A stretch of DNA of 64,000 bases from Microbulbifer agarilyticus (GTDB taxonomy: Bacteria; Pseudomonadota; Gammaproteobacteria; Pseudomonadales; Cellvibrionaceae), in assembly GCF_001999945.1 (NCBI RefSeq), contig NZ_CP019650.1:3277001-3341000 (forward strand), read 5' to 3'. Under the pieces are notes generated by a model that did not search any database, was not told the origin of the DNA, and was given only the letters and a program-made list of their open reading frames with translations. A program made the position numbers and the translations under genes. Position 1 is the stretch's first letter. The number at the start of each line of letters is the position of its first letter. Positions 35,731-45,474 of the stretch are shown piece after piece.

Positions 35731-37932
35731 TCAGAACCGATAATTCAGACTCAATCCGCCCACCGCGTCATCTGGCCGTACCAGTACATCTGCCGCAATG
35801 CGCAACTTCTCATTGATGCTGACACCGACCATAGCGCCTACGCCGTTCTGGAAGATGCCAGTGTTGTCGCTGCGATAGGACGGCAGCCGCGCCCAGTTAT
35901 TGAAGATCGAATTGACCCCGATACCCAGGTCCGCGTAGTCATCACCACTAGTATGTTCGAGCCAGAACTCGCCGAACCACTGGTACTCCCCGACATCGTC
36001 ACCGTTATAGAAGAAGCCCAGTTTCGACCGCAGGTATTCCCTGTCCTGTCCGTGTACCCACAAGCCCAGAGGATCGAGGCGCTGGCCCCAGGAGCCGGTG
36101 TAGGTCAACCGGTCGGCCGTGCGCTCGCGGAAGCCATTCACATCCACCTCGGTCCATTCAAAAGACACAAAGGGACCCAAATGGCCACAGGCCTGCAGCG
36201 CAGTATCGTAACCGGCGCGCAGGAATACGCTGTAGCCTTCGCCATCGGTGTCCCCATCGAGGCGATGACGGAATTTATTGCCGATGCGTATGGTGCGCTG
36301 TATATCGTCATAATCGATGTCCGAGAAGGTCACACCGCCATCCAGGAAAAAGAGTTCGTTATCCCAGCGGGCGAAGGCACTCAAGTTGAAACTGCGCGCC
36401 TTGAAAAAGAGATCGGTCGGCTCGTACTCGCTGCCCCCATAGGACATGCTGAGCCCCCACTCCAGGTGATCGAAGCCGGCAAAGCTCATACCCAGAAAGC
36501 CATCCCAGGTCGGATATTCGTCATTGACCGCAGGCGCCACCCCAAGCTCTGAGTGGCCGACACTGGCGCCAAAAAATACGGTGGTCGTTGGATCGCGATA
36601 GCGCTGGGATATCAAATGATGATCGATATTAATGCGGTGCTGACGCATGTTTTCATAACCGAGATCCGGCAACACACCGAAGTGAATCGCCGCGGTCAGG
36701 GTTTGATAGTAATAGTCCGCCAGCATCCGCTGAGCCGCCAACGTGGGGTGGACACCGTCATCGAAGATCAGCAAGTTCGCATTGGGATTGGTACCGTTCG
36801 CGCCGTAAATTGGGCTCGGTGTTGCGCAGTTTTCGTAGCAAAACGCACTCTGGTCAATGTTGGCGAAGCCAAACGCCGTCGGGTCTGCGATGGCAAGCTC
36901 GAGTATCCCCTCCATATCCAATAACAAAATGTTGCCGATCGCATTTACCTGGCGTCGCAGGCGATCGTTGAATATTTCGGTGCCGAGATTCGCATAGTTG
37001 ATCGCCGCCTGCCCCTGCACATTGATCGCAGGAGTGTTACCAATACGCGGGGTGTTGGTCATAACGATGTATTTCGCACCGTATGCCTTGAGCACACCGC
37101 CGGCGGTCGAAAGAAACGTTGCCGCGCGCGTCATCGAATCAAAATTGATGGTGCCGGTGCTCACACCATTCAAGATGTTGTTGGCACCGCCATTCAGAAA
37201 ATAAAGATTATTGGGCGATACCGCATTTTGCGGCAGGTAACCCTGACCAGTAGCGAAGGGCACGCCAGTCAAGGTGATATTGTTGTTGGGATCGTCCACC
37301 AGCGCCTGCAGGGCAGCCGGGTCATTAAATGCAGCGACGGCCGCCGCCACCTCGGCAGGACTGAGGTAGGGGCTCTCCCCCTGTGCCGGGTTGCAGATGC
37401 CATCGGGCCCGCAACGACTGGAGTCCGGCAATATCGTGGTCAGGGTATTGTGATCCGCCACCGTGGTGTCGGGAAACAGCACGCGGAATTGCTGTGGTCC
37501 AACAAGATCCAGCAACACATCCGCGGTTCGGTTGCCGCCAACCGCCCAGTTGGGGCCGTTGGTCAACACAGAGTCCACAATTTGCTGCAGCTGCTGATCG
37601 ATGGTTCCGGGCGCCGGCGCGCAGGGAATAGGGCCACCGAATGCGGGTCCCAGCCCAAAACAGGAATTTTCCTTGGGCACGCCAAGCATATCCGCGAGAA
37701 AGGATACCGCGGGCTGGCGGGGATAGATTCCTTGAGGGTCTTCGGAGGTAAACACGCCGGCATTGCCGTTATCGGAAAGGCTATCGCCAAATACGATCAG
37801 GGAACCGTATATCGCCTCTTCGGCCTGCCCCTCCGTTGCAACGATTCCCATCCCCAACAGCAGGGCAATCGACGTCGCCAAACTCGCCCTGCCAACGTTG
37901 CCAGCACCCAAATCCTTTGTGTCTCGCCGCAC
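35731..37932 (-). CDS. Autotransporter GDSL/SGNH-family esterase (EstA-like)
   Basis: A surface lipase or esterase of 733 residues. It has a signal peptide (1-38, GQA), an SGNH hydrolase passenger with block I FGDSLSDNGN (nucleophile Ser), GGANNI and the catalytic DGVHP block near residues 385-390, and a C-terminal autotransporter beta-barrel from about 450 ending in the terminal Phe of LNYRF. This is the EstA arrangement, in which the barrel carries the esterase to the outer membrane. GTG at 37932 is the start, with AAGGAGA seven bases before it. No partner gene is evident. Confidence 0.92.
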   Translation of the reverse strand: MRRDTKDLGAGNVGRASLATSIALLLGMGIVATEGQAEEAIYGSLIVFGDSLSDNGNAGVFTSEDPQGIYPRQPAVSFLADMLGVPKENSCFGLGPAFGGPIPCAPAPGTIDQQLQQIVDSVLTNGPNWAVGGNRTADVLLDLVGPQQFRVLFPDTTVADHNTLTTILPDSSRCGPDGICNPAQGESPYLSPAEVAAAVAAFNDPAALQALVDDPNNNITLTGVPFATGQGYLPQNAVSPNNLYFLNGGANNILNGVSTGTINFDSMTRAATFLSTAGGVLKAYGAKYIVMTNTPRIGNTPAINVQGQAAINYANLGTEIFNDRLRRQVNAIGNILLLDMEGILELAIADPTAFGFANIDQSAFCYENCATPSPIYGANGTNPNANLLIFDDGVHPTLAAQRMLADYYYQTLTAAIHFGVLPDLGYENMRQHRINIDHHLISQRYRDPTTTVFFGASVGHSELGVAPAVNDEYPTWDGFLGMSFAGFDHLEWGLSMSYGGSEYEPTDLFFKARSFNLSAFARWDNELFFLDGGVTFSDIDYDDIQRTIRIGNKFRHRLDGDTDGEGYSVFLRAGYDTALQACGHLGPFVSFEWTEVDVNGFRERTADRLTYTGSWGQRLDPLGLWVHGQDREYLRSKLGFFYNGDDVGEYQWFGEFWLEHTSGDDYADLGIGVNSIFNNWARLPSYRSDNTGIFQNGVGAMVGVSINEKLRIAADVLVRPDDAVGGLSLNYRF

Positions 37933-38008
37933 TGGGTTCTCCTTACCTCCGCGAAATTTCGTGGCAAGTATAGGTTAATCGCGAGAAAGGAATTTCTTGT
38001 TGCGATGA

Positions 38009-38524
38009 TCAGCCGACACGGTTTTCCACTGCATCCATCTGATTGACCAGCGGCGCCAGCACCCCACTGATCAGCGCAGCCAGCAGGCTCCACACCAGGG
38101 CAATACTCAACAGGCACTGCCATACCGGCCGCCCCCAGCCCGCCGGGCCAAAGTAGACACTGTTCAGGTAAAACACCGGCGCAATAAGCAAGCCCGCAAG
38201 CGCCGCATGCAGCGGTTTATGGATAAGCCAGGAAAGGGAATAGCGTACGGTGGTCGCCAGCATCGCCCAGATACAGATCACCCAGGCTGGCGGCAGAGTG
38301 GATTGATATTCCTGTACGCCATACAACATAAACGCCCACTCGACGCCAAAGCCACAGAAAATAAAACCGAGAATCAGAAAAATATCACGAATATCGCGCC
38401 ATATAAAAAAGTGCAGCATAAGCACCACAAATAGCGCAATTAATGCCATGGCATTGCCACCGAGTAAGGCCACCCACCACCCGGCAACAAACAGCGCAAA
38501 GTTGGCCATTTTTTTATAGTGCAT
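38009..38524 (-). CDS. DUF2878 family inner-membrane protein
   Basis: A 171-residue protein with about five hydrophobic helices, typical of DUF2878, whose function is unknown. It lies 92 bases downstream of the photolyase gene on the same strand. DUF2878 genes often occur with photolyase genes in light- or stress-response clusters of marine bacteria and pseudomonads. The start may be ATG 38524 or the second ATG five codons later; neither has a good ribosome binding site. Confidence 0.78.
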   Translation of the reverse strand: MHYKKMANFALFVAGWWVALLGGNAMALIALFVVLMLHFFIWRDIRDIFLILGFIFCGFGVEWAFMLYGVQEYQSTLPPAWVICIWAMLATTVRYSLSWLIHKPLHAALAGLLIAPVFYLNSVYFGPAGWGRPVWQCLLSIALVWSLLAALISGVLAPLVNQMDAVENRVG

Positions 38525-38616
38525 TTAGCAACACATCCGTCAGAAGATTCTGTATCGCGAGCGCAATCTCTCCGGCGACAAAAGCGCAGAGATATAGGGA
38601 ATAAAACAGAGGTTTA

Positions 38617-40098
38617 CTATTTCTTCAAGTTAGCGAAAGCTTCAATCGCGATTTTTCGCGATTCAGTCACATCGCAAATGGGCGGTGGATAGCTGTGGTC
38701 GGAAAAAAGATCTTGCGGCGGGCAATGAATATCCCGGTCTGACACCTCCGCCAGCTCCGGAATATACGCGCGAATAAACGCACCCTCGGGATCAAAGCGT
38801 TTCGATTGGCTATAGGGGTTAAACACACGAAAGTAAGGTGCTGCATCGGTGCCGGTGGATGCCGCCCACTGCCAGCCACCATTGTTGGCAGCGAAATCCG
38901 CGTCCACCAGTTGCTGCATAAAATATTGCTCACCCTTGCGCCAATCTGTGAGCAGATTTTTGGTTAGGAAGGAGGCGACCACCATACGCAGTCGATTGTG
39001 CATCCAACCCGTCTGATTCAGCTGTCGCATCGCCGCATCCACAATCGGCACGCCTGTTTGCCCGGCACACCAGCGCTCGAAATCCTCGGCTCGGTCGGAC
39101 CAGGGTACCGCTTCAGTTTCGGGCTTGAACGGTTTATTGCGGCATACCCGGGGGAAATTTACCACCAGGTGCTGATAGAACTCACGCCACAGTATTTCAC
39201 TGAGCCAGACCGTTGCTCCCTTGCTCGGCCCATCCCAGCGACCATCGTTGTGCGCCACCGCCAGCTGTACGCATTGACGTACGGAAACTGCACCACAGTT
39301 TAAATAGGGTGACAGCCGCGATGTGTTTTCGCGCGCTGGGAAATCCCGCCACTCTTCATAGTCGTCAATTATGTCGGCGAATTTTTTCAGCGTGCGCGCG
39401 CCGGCCACCGCTCCCACCGGCCAATCCAGCACCCGCCCTTCGCCACCGGCAGCCACCCCATAGCCAGTCAGCGTATCGGGAATGCTGCGCACCAGGTTGT
39501 GTTCGCCATCGAGTGCAATCCACTCCGGCCACTGCGACAGGTGATCTGCAGGCTGTGTGCGCGGTGTGGGCAAGCTGCCAAAAGCCTCGCCACTATTGCT
39601 GTGGGCGGAAATAAACGCACGCTTGAATGGGGTAAATACTTTGAAGCCGTCGCCACTGCCCGTGGTAAGGCTACCCGGCGGAATCAAGGTGCGGTCGGTG
39701 AAGTACTCAACCGTAACGCCCAGCTTGCCCAACGCGCTTTTTACCGAGTGATCGCGCGCCAGCTCGTTTACCGGGTATTCCGCATTGGCAAACAACGCAT
39801 CTATCTGCAACTTCTGCGCAATTTGCGCCAGCGCAGCATGGACGTCACCAAACGTCGGCACCTCAAGAAAATACAGCGGAATATTTTTTTTCTGCAGCGT
39901 CGCCTGCAACTGGCGCAAAGAGCGCAGCCGCATGGCAACTACATTGTCGCCGTCGCCATGGCTCGCCCAGGTGTTTGGACAGGCGATAAATACCACGGCG
40001 AGCGCATCACAGCTTTTCGCGGCGCGGTACAGGGCAGTGTTATCCGCCATGCGCAAATCGTTGCGCAACCACATCAGGCCTCTTTGGATGTTTTTCAC
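38617..40098 (-). CDS. phrB: Deoxyribodipyrimidine photolyase (class I CPD)
   Basis: A DNA photolyase of 493 residues that repairs UV pyrimidine dimers using light and FADH-. It has an N-terminal Rossmann antenna domain (LMWLRNDLRMADNTAL, about 10-135) and a helical FAD domain at about 210-480 with SRLSPYLNCGAVS, WLSEILWREFYQHL and NNGGWQWAASTGTDAAPYFRVFNP. The GTG at 40098 is chosen because AGG lies seven bases upstream and the family N-terminus begins there; a TTG at 40134 would overlap ybgA. It follows the YbgA-like gene as in E. coli ybgA-phr. Confidence 0.95.
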   Translation of the reverse strand: MKNIQRGLMWLRNDLRMADNTALYRAAKSCDALAVVFIACPNTWASHGDGDNVVAMRLRSLRQLQATLQKKNIPLYFLEVPTFGDVHAALAQIAQKLQIDALFANAEYPVNELARDHSVKSALGKLGVTVEYFTDRTLIPPGSLTTGSGDGFKVFTPFKRAFISAHSNSGEAFGSLPTPRTQPADHLSQWPEWIALDGEHNLVRSIPDTLTGYGVAAGGEGRVLDWPVGAVAGARTLKKFADIIDDYEEWRDFPARENTSRLSPYLNCGAVSVRQCVQLAVAHNDGRWDGPSKGATVWLSEILWREFYQHLVVNFPRVCRNKPFKPETEAVPWSDRAEDFERWCAGQTGVPIVDAAMRQLNQTGWMHNRLRMVVASFLTKNLLTDWRKGEQYFMQQLVDADFAANNGGWQWAASTGTDAAPYFRVFNPYSQSKRFDPEGAFIRAYIPELAEVSDRDIHCPPQDLFSDHSYPPPICDVTESRKIAIEAFANLKK

Positions 40099-40111
40099 AG
40101 GTATGCCTGGG

Positions 40112-41173
40112 CTAGCTGAAATCACACAGACCAAGCTCTGCGGGCTCTGCCGCGAGTAGCACCTGGCTGTGGATAAAACTGTGGGGGCTGCGCGGAAGGT
40201 AATGACGGAGCAAGGTCAGGACTGCTGAAAGCGGCTTGTGCCCCACCCGATAGTCTTCGATCAAATCTTTGAGCTCGGCCTTTTCACGCTTATCCAGGAA
40301 CTCGCTCAGGTGCCCGGCACTGTGCATCAAAGCGTTGGTCTTATCTTTGCGTGAGGCCGGCCGGGAAAGAATCTCCATAATGCGCCCGCGCACCTCAAAT
40401 GCCAGCTCCGCCTCACTCATCGACTTGGCGTCAGCAAGCACCTTGCCCAGTGCACGGGTCTTGTCCTGATGATGTGCCATCAGCAGATATTTATATGCGG
40501 TGTAAAACTCGATAACCCGCGCAAGGAAAGACAGCGGCCTGCCGGAAATACCGGGACGCTTATCGCCGCTATTTTTGTCCACGCTGCCCTCGTCACCCTG
40601 CGCCACTGCATCCTCGCTCCCGTCGCTTTCGACGTAACGAAACCAGGCGTCATAGGCGAATACCCGGGTGAGAAAGTTTTCACGCAGCTCGTTGTTGTTC
40701 AGGCGGCCGACTTCTTCCATCGGCAAATGTGGGAACTGCTGTTGCAGACGGCGGGCAAATACACCGACACCCTCGCTGTCGATACCATGACCGTTAGCCA
40801 GATACCGACGCACACCGCGCAAGCCACAGCTGGGTGAGTTCTGCATAAAGATGTAACCGCGCACTTTTTGCAGCTCCGGCACCACCGAGTCGGCGTAATC
40901 CCGCAACGGCGCGGTCACATCCACACTGGCATCGTCGACACCGATCACCCGCACAGCGTCCACCGGAGCACCGTCCTTTTCTACCAATAGATGAATAGGT
41001 TTGCGCGGCACCCCCATGCCAATGGCCACCTCCGGGCACAATGGCACATAGTCAAAGCATTGACCAAGTAACTCGGTACATACCTTGCTGTGCTTGTGAC
41101 CGCCGTTAAATCGCACGGCATCGCCCATCGCACACTGGCTGATCCCCACCGGAATTTTTCGCGAGAAATTCAT
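40112..41173 (-). CDS. YbgA-like protein with DUF523 and DUF1722 domains
   Basis: A 353-residue cytoplasmic protein. The N-terminal DUF523 part (about 5-150) has conserved cysteines in PVGISQCAMGDAVRFNGGHK and NSPSCGLRGVR, and the C-terminal DUF1722/YbgA part covers about 215-340. Between them, residues 182-211 are a hydrophilic Asp/Glu/Gly/Ser linker that looks like an insertion. Its biochemical role is unknown, but it is repeatedly linked to photolyase genes. It ends 14 bases before phrB on the same strand. Confidence 0.88.
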   Translation of the reverse strand: MNFSRKIPVGISQCAMGDAVRFNGGHKHSKVCTELLGQCFDYVPLCPEVAIGMGVPRKPIHLLVEKDGAPVDAVRVIGVDDASVDVTAPLRDYADSVVPELQKVRGYIFMQNSPSCGLRGVRRYLANGHGIDSEGVGVFARRLQQQFPHLPMEEVGRLNNNELRENFLTRVFAYDAWFRYVESDGSEDAVAQGDEGSVDKNSGDKRPGISGRPLSFLARVIEFYTAYKYLLMAHHQDKTRALGKVLADAKSMSEAELAFEVRGRIMEILSRPASRKDKTNALMHSAGHLSEFLDKREKAELKDLIEDYRVGHKPLSAVLTLLRHYLPRSPHSFIHSQVLLAAEPAELGLCDFS

Positions 41174-41508
41174 TCTTGGCTGTGCCTCCCATACTACGGG
41201 CGCATGCGCACCCCAACGCCATGTAGACCTATACGACCAGCTACCCTGTTCAGATTAAGGTACACACCGCTGGGCGTACCCGCAAAGGATTCCCATCTTA
41301 CTGACCGATAATTCATCAGCCATCGGCCCGTCGCGCAAATTCTTCACAGATTTCGCGTGTTTTCGACGATTTTGCGCAAAACGATCCGGCTCAGGCCGGC
41401 GAACAGCCGGTAATTGTTGCGCAGGCCGCCACCGTCGCTAAAATGCCAGTCCTTCATTAGTTGTACCGTGTGTACAGACACTCGTCTTACCAGACCCCGG
41501 GGCCCGGA
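41174..41508 (+). other. 335-bp divergent region between the YbgA-like gene and ydiJ
   Basis: No gene was found here. It contains GC-rich inverted repeats around 41386-41410 and one good candidate promoter reading toward ydiJ (41417-41444). The minus-strand frame at 41344-41739 is an antisense shadow of ydiJ. Confidence 0.6.
41417..41444 (+). promoter_or_regulatory. Candidate sigma-70 promoter of ydiJ
   Basis: TTGCGC (41417-41422) and TAAAAT (41439-41444) are 16 bases apart, 64 bases before the ydiJ start. Confidence 0.5.
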
Positions 41509-44500
41509 ATGATTCCAGCACTGCGCGAAATTAACGAAGTACAGGCGCTTTACCTGCAATTTCTCGAGACGCTCAAGCGGCGTGGTTTTCATGGCGACGC
41601 CAGCCCCAGCTACGCCAGCCGCACAGTGCTTTCCACCGACAACTCCATTTACCAGGTCCTGCCACAGGCGGTGGTGTACCCGCGGGACATTCACGACCTG
41701 CAGCTGCTGATGGAACTGGCCGAGTGCGAGGAATTCCACAAGGTGGTGCTGTCCCCGCGCGGCGGCGGCACTGGCACCAACGGCCAGTCACTGACCGACG
41801 GCATCGTGGTGGATATCTCCCGGCACATGAACCGGATCCTCGAGATCAACGTCGAGGAAGCTTGGGTAAGGGTACAGACCGGTGTGGTCAAAGATCAGCT
41901 CAATGCCGCACTCAAGCCTCACGGGCTGTTTTTTGCCCCGGAGCTGTCCACCAGTAACCGCGCCACCATCGGTGGCATGATCAATACCGACGCCTCCGGT
42001 CAGGGCTCCTGCCTCTATGGCAAGACCCGCGACCACGTGCTGGAACTGAAGACCGTACTGATGGGCGGCGAACTGTGGCACTCCCATGCCATCGACGACG
42101 AGGTCCTCAACGAAATTACCGCGCAGGAAAGCCGCGCCGCCAGTGTCCACACGCTGGTGGACGGTATCGAGCGCGACAAGCGCGACCTGATCGCGGCCAA
42201 GTTCCCCAAGCTCAACCGCTGCCTCACCGGCTACGACCTGGCGCATATCCGCGACCGGGAGAAAGATGGCCGCTTCAACCTCAACAACATTCTGTGCGGC
42301 TCCGAAGGCACCCTCGGCTTTATCGCCGAGGCCAAACTGAACCTGCTCAAGATTCCCAAGTGCGCCGCACTGGTAAACGTCAATTACGATCACTTCCAGG
42401 ACGCACTCAAAGACGCCACCGACCTGATGAAGGCCGGCCCCACCTCCATCGAGACCGTGGACAGCAAGGTGCTGCAACTGGCGATGGACGACATCGTGTG
42501 GGAGAGCGTGAGCGAGTATTTCCCTCAGGATGAACGGCCGGTAAAAGGCGTCAACCTGGTGGAGTACACCGCCGATTCTGAAGAAGAACTGGATGCGGCA
42601 CTGGCCAGATTCACCGCCCATGTCGACAGCGCAATCGGCCAGCCGGGCAAGAGTTTCGGCTACACCATTGCCCGCGGTCACGCACAGGTGAACAAGATCT
42701 GGGGCATGCGCAAACGCGCGGTGGGCCTACTGGGCAATGCCAAAGGCGAACAGCGCCCGATTGCGTTTGTAGAAGACTGCGCGGTGCCACCAGAAAACCT
42801 CGCGGACTTTATTGCCGAATTCCGCGCGGCGCTGGACGATGCCGGTTTTGCCTACGGCATGTTCGGGCATGTGGATGCCGGGGTACTGCACGTGCGCCCG
42901 GCCATCGACATGAAGGATCCAGAACAGGCCAAACAGGTACGTATCATCACGGAAAAAGTGGTGGACCTGGCGAAAAAATACAACGGCCTGCTGTGGGGTG
43001 AACACGGCAAGGGCGTGCGCTCTGAGTTTGCCCCGGAGTTCTTCGGTGAACTGTACCCGGAACTGCAAAAGGTGAAGGCGGCGTTCGACCCGCGCAACCA
43101 GCTGAACCCCGGGAAAATCGCTACCCCCAATGCCGCCTCCGGCCTGCTCAAAATTGATGAGGTCACCACCCGCGGCGAGAACGATCGGCAGATCCCGGTA
43201 CAGGTTTGGGAAGGGTATTCCGAAGGCGTTTACTGTAACGGTAACGGCGCCTGCTTTAACTGGAACCCAGACGACGCCATGTGCCCCTCCTACAAGGGCA
43301 CGCGCAACCGTATCCATTCACCCAAAGGCCGCTCATCACTGATCCGCGAATGGCTGCGCCTGTTGTCCGCGCAATCCATCGACCCGGAAACCGAAGCGCG
43401 CAAAAGCCGCGAAAAGTCATTCCTGCTGGGCCTGCCCGGGCGCTTCAAGAACAGTCTGGCCAAGGCCCGCGGTGAATACGACTTCAGTCACGAGGTGAAC
43501 GAATCCATGCAGGCGTGCCTGGCGTGTAAGTCCTGTGCCGGCCAGTGCCCCATCAAGGTGGATGTACCCACCTTCCGCGCCAAGTTTCTGGAGCTGTATT
43601 ACGGCCGCTACCTGCGCCCGGTGAAAGATTACTTTGTCGGCGGCCTCGAATTTATGATGCCGCATCTGGCGCGCGTGCCGCAGGTGTACAACTGGCCGCT
43701 GAAACTCAAGCCAATCCGCTGGGTAATGGAGCGGGGGCTGGGCCTGGTGGACTCCCCGTCCATCTCCGCTACCCGCCTGGACAAGGCGATGCGTGAGCTG
43801 GGTGTGCCCTACGCCAGCCGCGCCAGCCTGAGCGCCATGGGGCCCGCCCAGCGCGCCAAAGCCGTGGTGATCGTACAGGATGCCTTCACCAGCTATTTTG
43901 ACGCGGAGGTGGTTGCCGACACCCTGCGCCTGCTCAAGCTGCTGGACTTCAACCCACTGGTGGCTCCGTTTCGCGCCAACGGTAAGCCGCTGCATGTGCA
44001 CGGTTTCCTGCGCCAGTTCGCCAATACTGCGGCCAGCAACAGCGCCATGCTGAACAGCCTGGCGCAAAGCGGTGTGCCGCTTGTGGGCATAGACCCATCC
44101 ATGACCATGACCTACCGCGCGGAGTACCAGAAACTGCTGGGCGACAAGGCGCCCAAGGTGCAGCTGCTGCAGGAGTGGCTGTCCGGGCACACCGAGCATC
44201 TGGCCACCAACAAAAATCGCCTGCAATCCGGCAGCTTTACCCTGCTGCCGCACTGCACCGAGCAATCCAACGCCGCCGGCTCCACCCGCCAGTGGCAGCA
44301 GGTATTCAGCGCGCTGGGTATACAGCTCAATACCCAGGCCGCCGGCTGCTGCGGTATGGCCGGCACCTATGGTCACGAAATGGCGAATCGCGAAACCTCG
44401 CGCACAATTTTCCAACAGTCCTGGGCACCCAAGCTGAGCGGTGATACCAGTACCATTCTCGCCACCGGTTACTCCTGCCGCTGCCAGAGCAAGCGCTTCG

Positions 44501-44580
44501 CTGACACCGAATTGCGCCATCCGTTGCAAGCTTTGCTGGCACAAATCGAAGATTCAGGGTTTACTGTCAGTAACCACTAA
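41509..44580 (+). CDS. ydiJ: FAD-linked D-2-hydroxyglutarate-type dehydrogenase with Fe-S domain
   Basis: A 1023-residue fusion of an FAD-binding oxidase (PCMH domain at about 45-270 with LSPRGGGTGTNGQ, GGMINTDASGQG; C-terminal FAD-oxidase domain to about 560 ending RNQLNPGKI) and an iron-sulfur part. The latter has a 4Fe-4S motif CLACKSCAGQCPIKVDVP near 680 and a C-terminal CCG-type domain (GCCGMAGTYGHE). E. coli YdiJ (1018 residues) has the same plan and oxidises D-2-hydroxyglutarate, passing electrons to the respiratory chain. The ATG at 41509 gives the YdiJ-type N-terminus (MIPALREI); an upstream TTG at 41461 is less likely. Confidence 0.93.
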   Translation: MIPALREINEVQALYLQFLETLKRRGFHGDASPSYASRTVLSTDNSIYQVLPQAVVYPRDIHDLQLLMELAECEEFHKVVLSPRGGGTGTNGQSLTDGIVVDISRHMNRILEINVEEAWVRVQTGVVKDQLNAALKPHGLFFAPELSTSNRATIGGMINTDASGQGSCLYGKTRDHVLELKTVLMGGELWHSHAIDDEVLNEITAQESRAASVHTLVDGIERDKRDLIAAKFPKLNRCLTGYDLAHIRDREKDGRFNLNNILCGSEGTLGFIAEAKLNLLKIPKCAALVNVNYDHFQDALKDATDLMKAGPTSIETVDSKVLQLAMDDIVWESVSEYFPQDERPVKGVNLVEYTADSEEELDAALARFTAHVDSAIGQPGKSFGYTIARGHAQVNKIWGMRKRAVGLLGNAKGEQRPIAFVEDCAVPPENLADFIAEFRAALDDAGFAYGMFGHVDAGVLHVRPAIDMKDPEQAKQVRIITEKVVDLAKKYNGLLWGEHGKGVRSEFAPEFFGELYPELQKVKAAFDPRNQLNPGKIATPNAASGLLKIDEVTTRGENDRQIPVQVWEGYSEGVYCNGNGACFNWNPDDAMCPSYKGTRNRIHSPKGRSSLIREWLRLLSAQSIDPETEARKSREKSFLLGLPGRFKNSLAKARGEYDFSHEVNESMQACLACKSCAGQCPIKVDVPTFRAKFLELYYGRYLRPVKDYFVGGLEFMMPHLARVPQVYNWPLKLKPIRWVMERGLGLVDSPSISATRLDKAMRELGVPYASRASLSAMGPAQRAKAVVIVQDAFTSYFDAEVVADTLRLLKLLDFNPLVAPFRANGKPLHVHGFLRQFANTAASNSAMLNSLAQSGVPLVGIDPSMTMTYRAEYQKLLGDKAPKVQLLQEWLSGHTEHLATNKNRLQSGSFTLLPHCTEQSNAAGSTRQWQQVFSALGIQLNTQAAGCCGMAGTYGHEMANRETSRTIFQQSWAPKLSGDTSTILATGYSCRCQSKRFADTELRHPLQALLAQIEDSGFTVSNH

Positions 44581-44613
44581 CTAAGCCATCGGCCAGCGCC
44601 GGTGGTGCACTCT

Positions 44614-44634
44614 GATAGCGGATAGCGGATAGCG
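44614..44634. repeat. Three tandem copies of GATAGCG
   Basis: A 7-base unit is repeated three times exactly (44614-44620, 44621-44627, 44628-44634) between ydiJ and the TPR gene. It is the kind of short tandem that can vary in copy number. Confidence 0.85.
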
Positions 44635-44666
44635 ATACCAGAGCAGCGATACAGCGGCGGAGATCC

Positions 44667-45395
44667 ATGGCAATGGCGAATACGACAACAAGACCCGGCC
44701 AGGCACTGCGCGCGCTTCTCGGCACAGCGCTGCTGGGCCTGCAGCTGTTGGTTGGCAGTGCAATGGCGGCCGGCTCTGAGCAATCCAAGGTGTCGCAGCT
44801 GATCACCACGGCCGAGGAGTACGCGCTCTCCGGCAACTACGATGAGGCACTGCCGCTGTATGAAATGGCTATCGCCAACTTGAGTGAGAAACCCCATCGT
44901 CAGAACCAGCTGCGCTACCGCTACGGCATCATTCTGAACGCTCTGGGTGGCCAGCGCCCGGACCTCTACCCACTGGCGCGCAGCCAATTCGATGTTGTGC
45001 TGCGCTATATCGAGTCCTCCCCCGGCATTCCCTTCGAGCACTCCGCCGCACGGGTGCGCTCGGCCCTCGCCCACACCTACCACCAGCACTCCGCGATGCA
45101 GGAGAACCCGAACCGCCGTGCGCTCATGCTGCGCAACGCCTACCAGCTGTATTCCAGTGCGATTAAAGACCTGCGCGCTGAAGGTGACTGGCAAAACCTG
45201 GCCATCACCGCATTCAATATCGGCCAGGTGTGCGAGTGGCAGGGTAATCTGGAAGAGGCCATTGAGTGGCTGGAACAGGCAGTCGCACTGGATCGGCAAT
45301 ATGGTTTTGCCGATCTGGAGGAGGATCAGGCCTACCTGACCGCCCTGCGTGAGCTGGTCAACCCCCAGCAACCAGTGGGCAACACGGCCATCTGA
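44667..45395 (+). CDS. Exported tetratricopeptide-repeat protein
   Basis: A 242-residue protein of unknown function. It has a signal peptide with a basic start and hydrophobic core (about 1-35, ending AMAAG), then at least two TPR units at about 43-85 (AEEYALSGNYDEALPLYEMAIANL) and 180-215 (WQNLAITAFNIGQVCEWQGNLEEAIEWLEQAVALD). It is probably a periplasmic scaffold. GGAG precedes the ATG at 44667 by four bases; a second ATG at 44673 is also possible. Confidence 0.82.
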   Translation: MAMANTTTRPGQALRALLGTALLGLQLLVGSAMAAGSEQSKVSQLITTAEEYALSGNYDEALPLYEMAIANLSEKPHRQNQLRYRYGIILNALGGQRPDLYPLARSQFDVVLRYIESSPGIPFEHSAARVRSALAHTYHQHSAMQENPNRRALMLRNAYQLYSSAIKDLRAEGDWQNLAITAFNIGQVCEWQGNLEEAIEWLEQAVALDRQYGFADLEEDQAYLTALRELVNPQQPVGNTAI

Positions 45396-45416
45396 GCCAA
45401 CAACGCCATCTGAACC
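45381..45416. repeat. 18-bp direct repeat at the end of the TPR gene
   Basis: Two adjacent 18-base units (45381-45398 and 45399-45416) match at 15 positions, with core GCCATCTGA. The TPR gene stop lies inside the first copy, so the second looks like a tandem duplication of the gene end. Confidence 0.7.
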
Positions 45417-45444
45417 AACACCCTGAGCTATGACCGGTCACGCC

Positions 45445-45474
45445 CGCCAGTTCCGGGATAAATTCCCGCTGGCG
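45445..45474 (+). other. Bulged hairpin downstream of the TPR gene
   Basis: CGCCAG (45445-45450) pairs with CTGGCG (45469-45474). Inside, after a TTC bulge, CGGGA (45454-45458) pairs with TCCCG (45464-45468) around a 5-base loop. No T-run follows, so a simple intrinsic terminator is unlikely. Confidence 0.5.
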
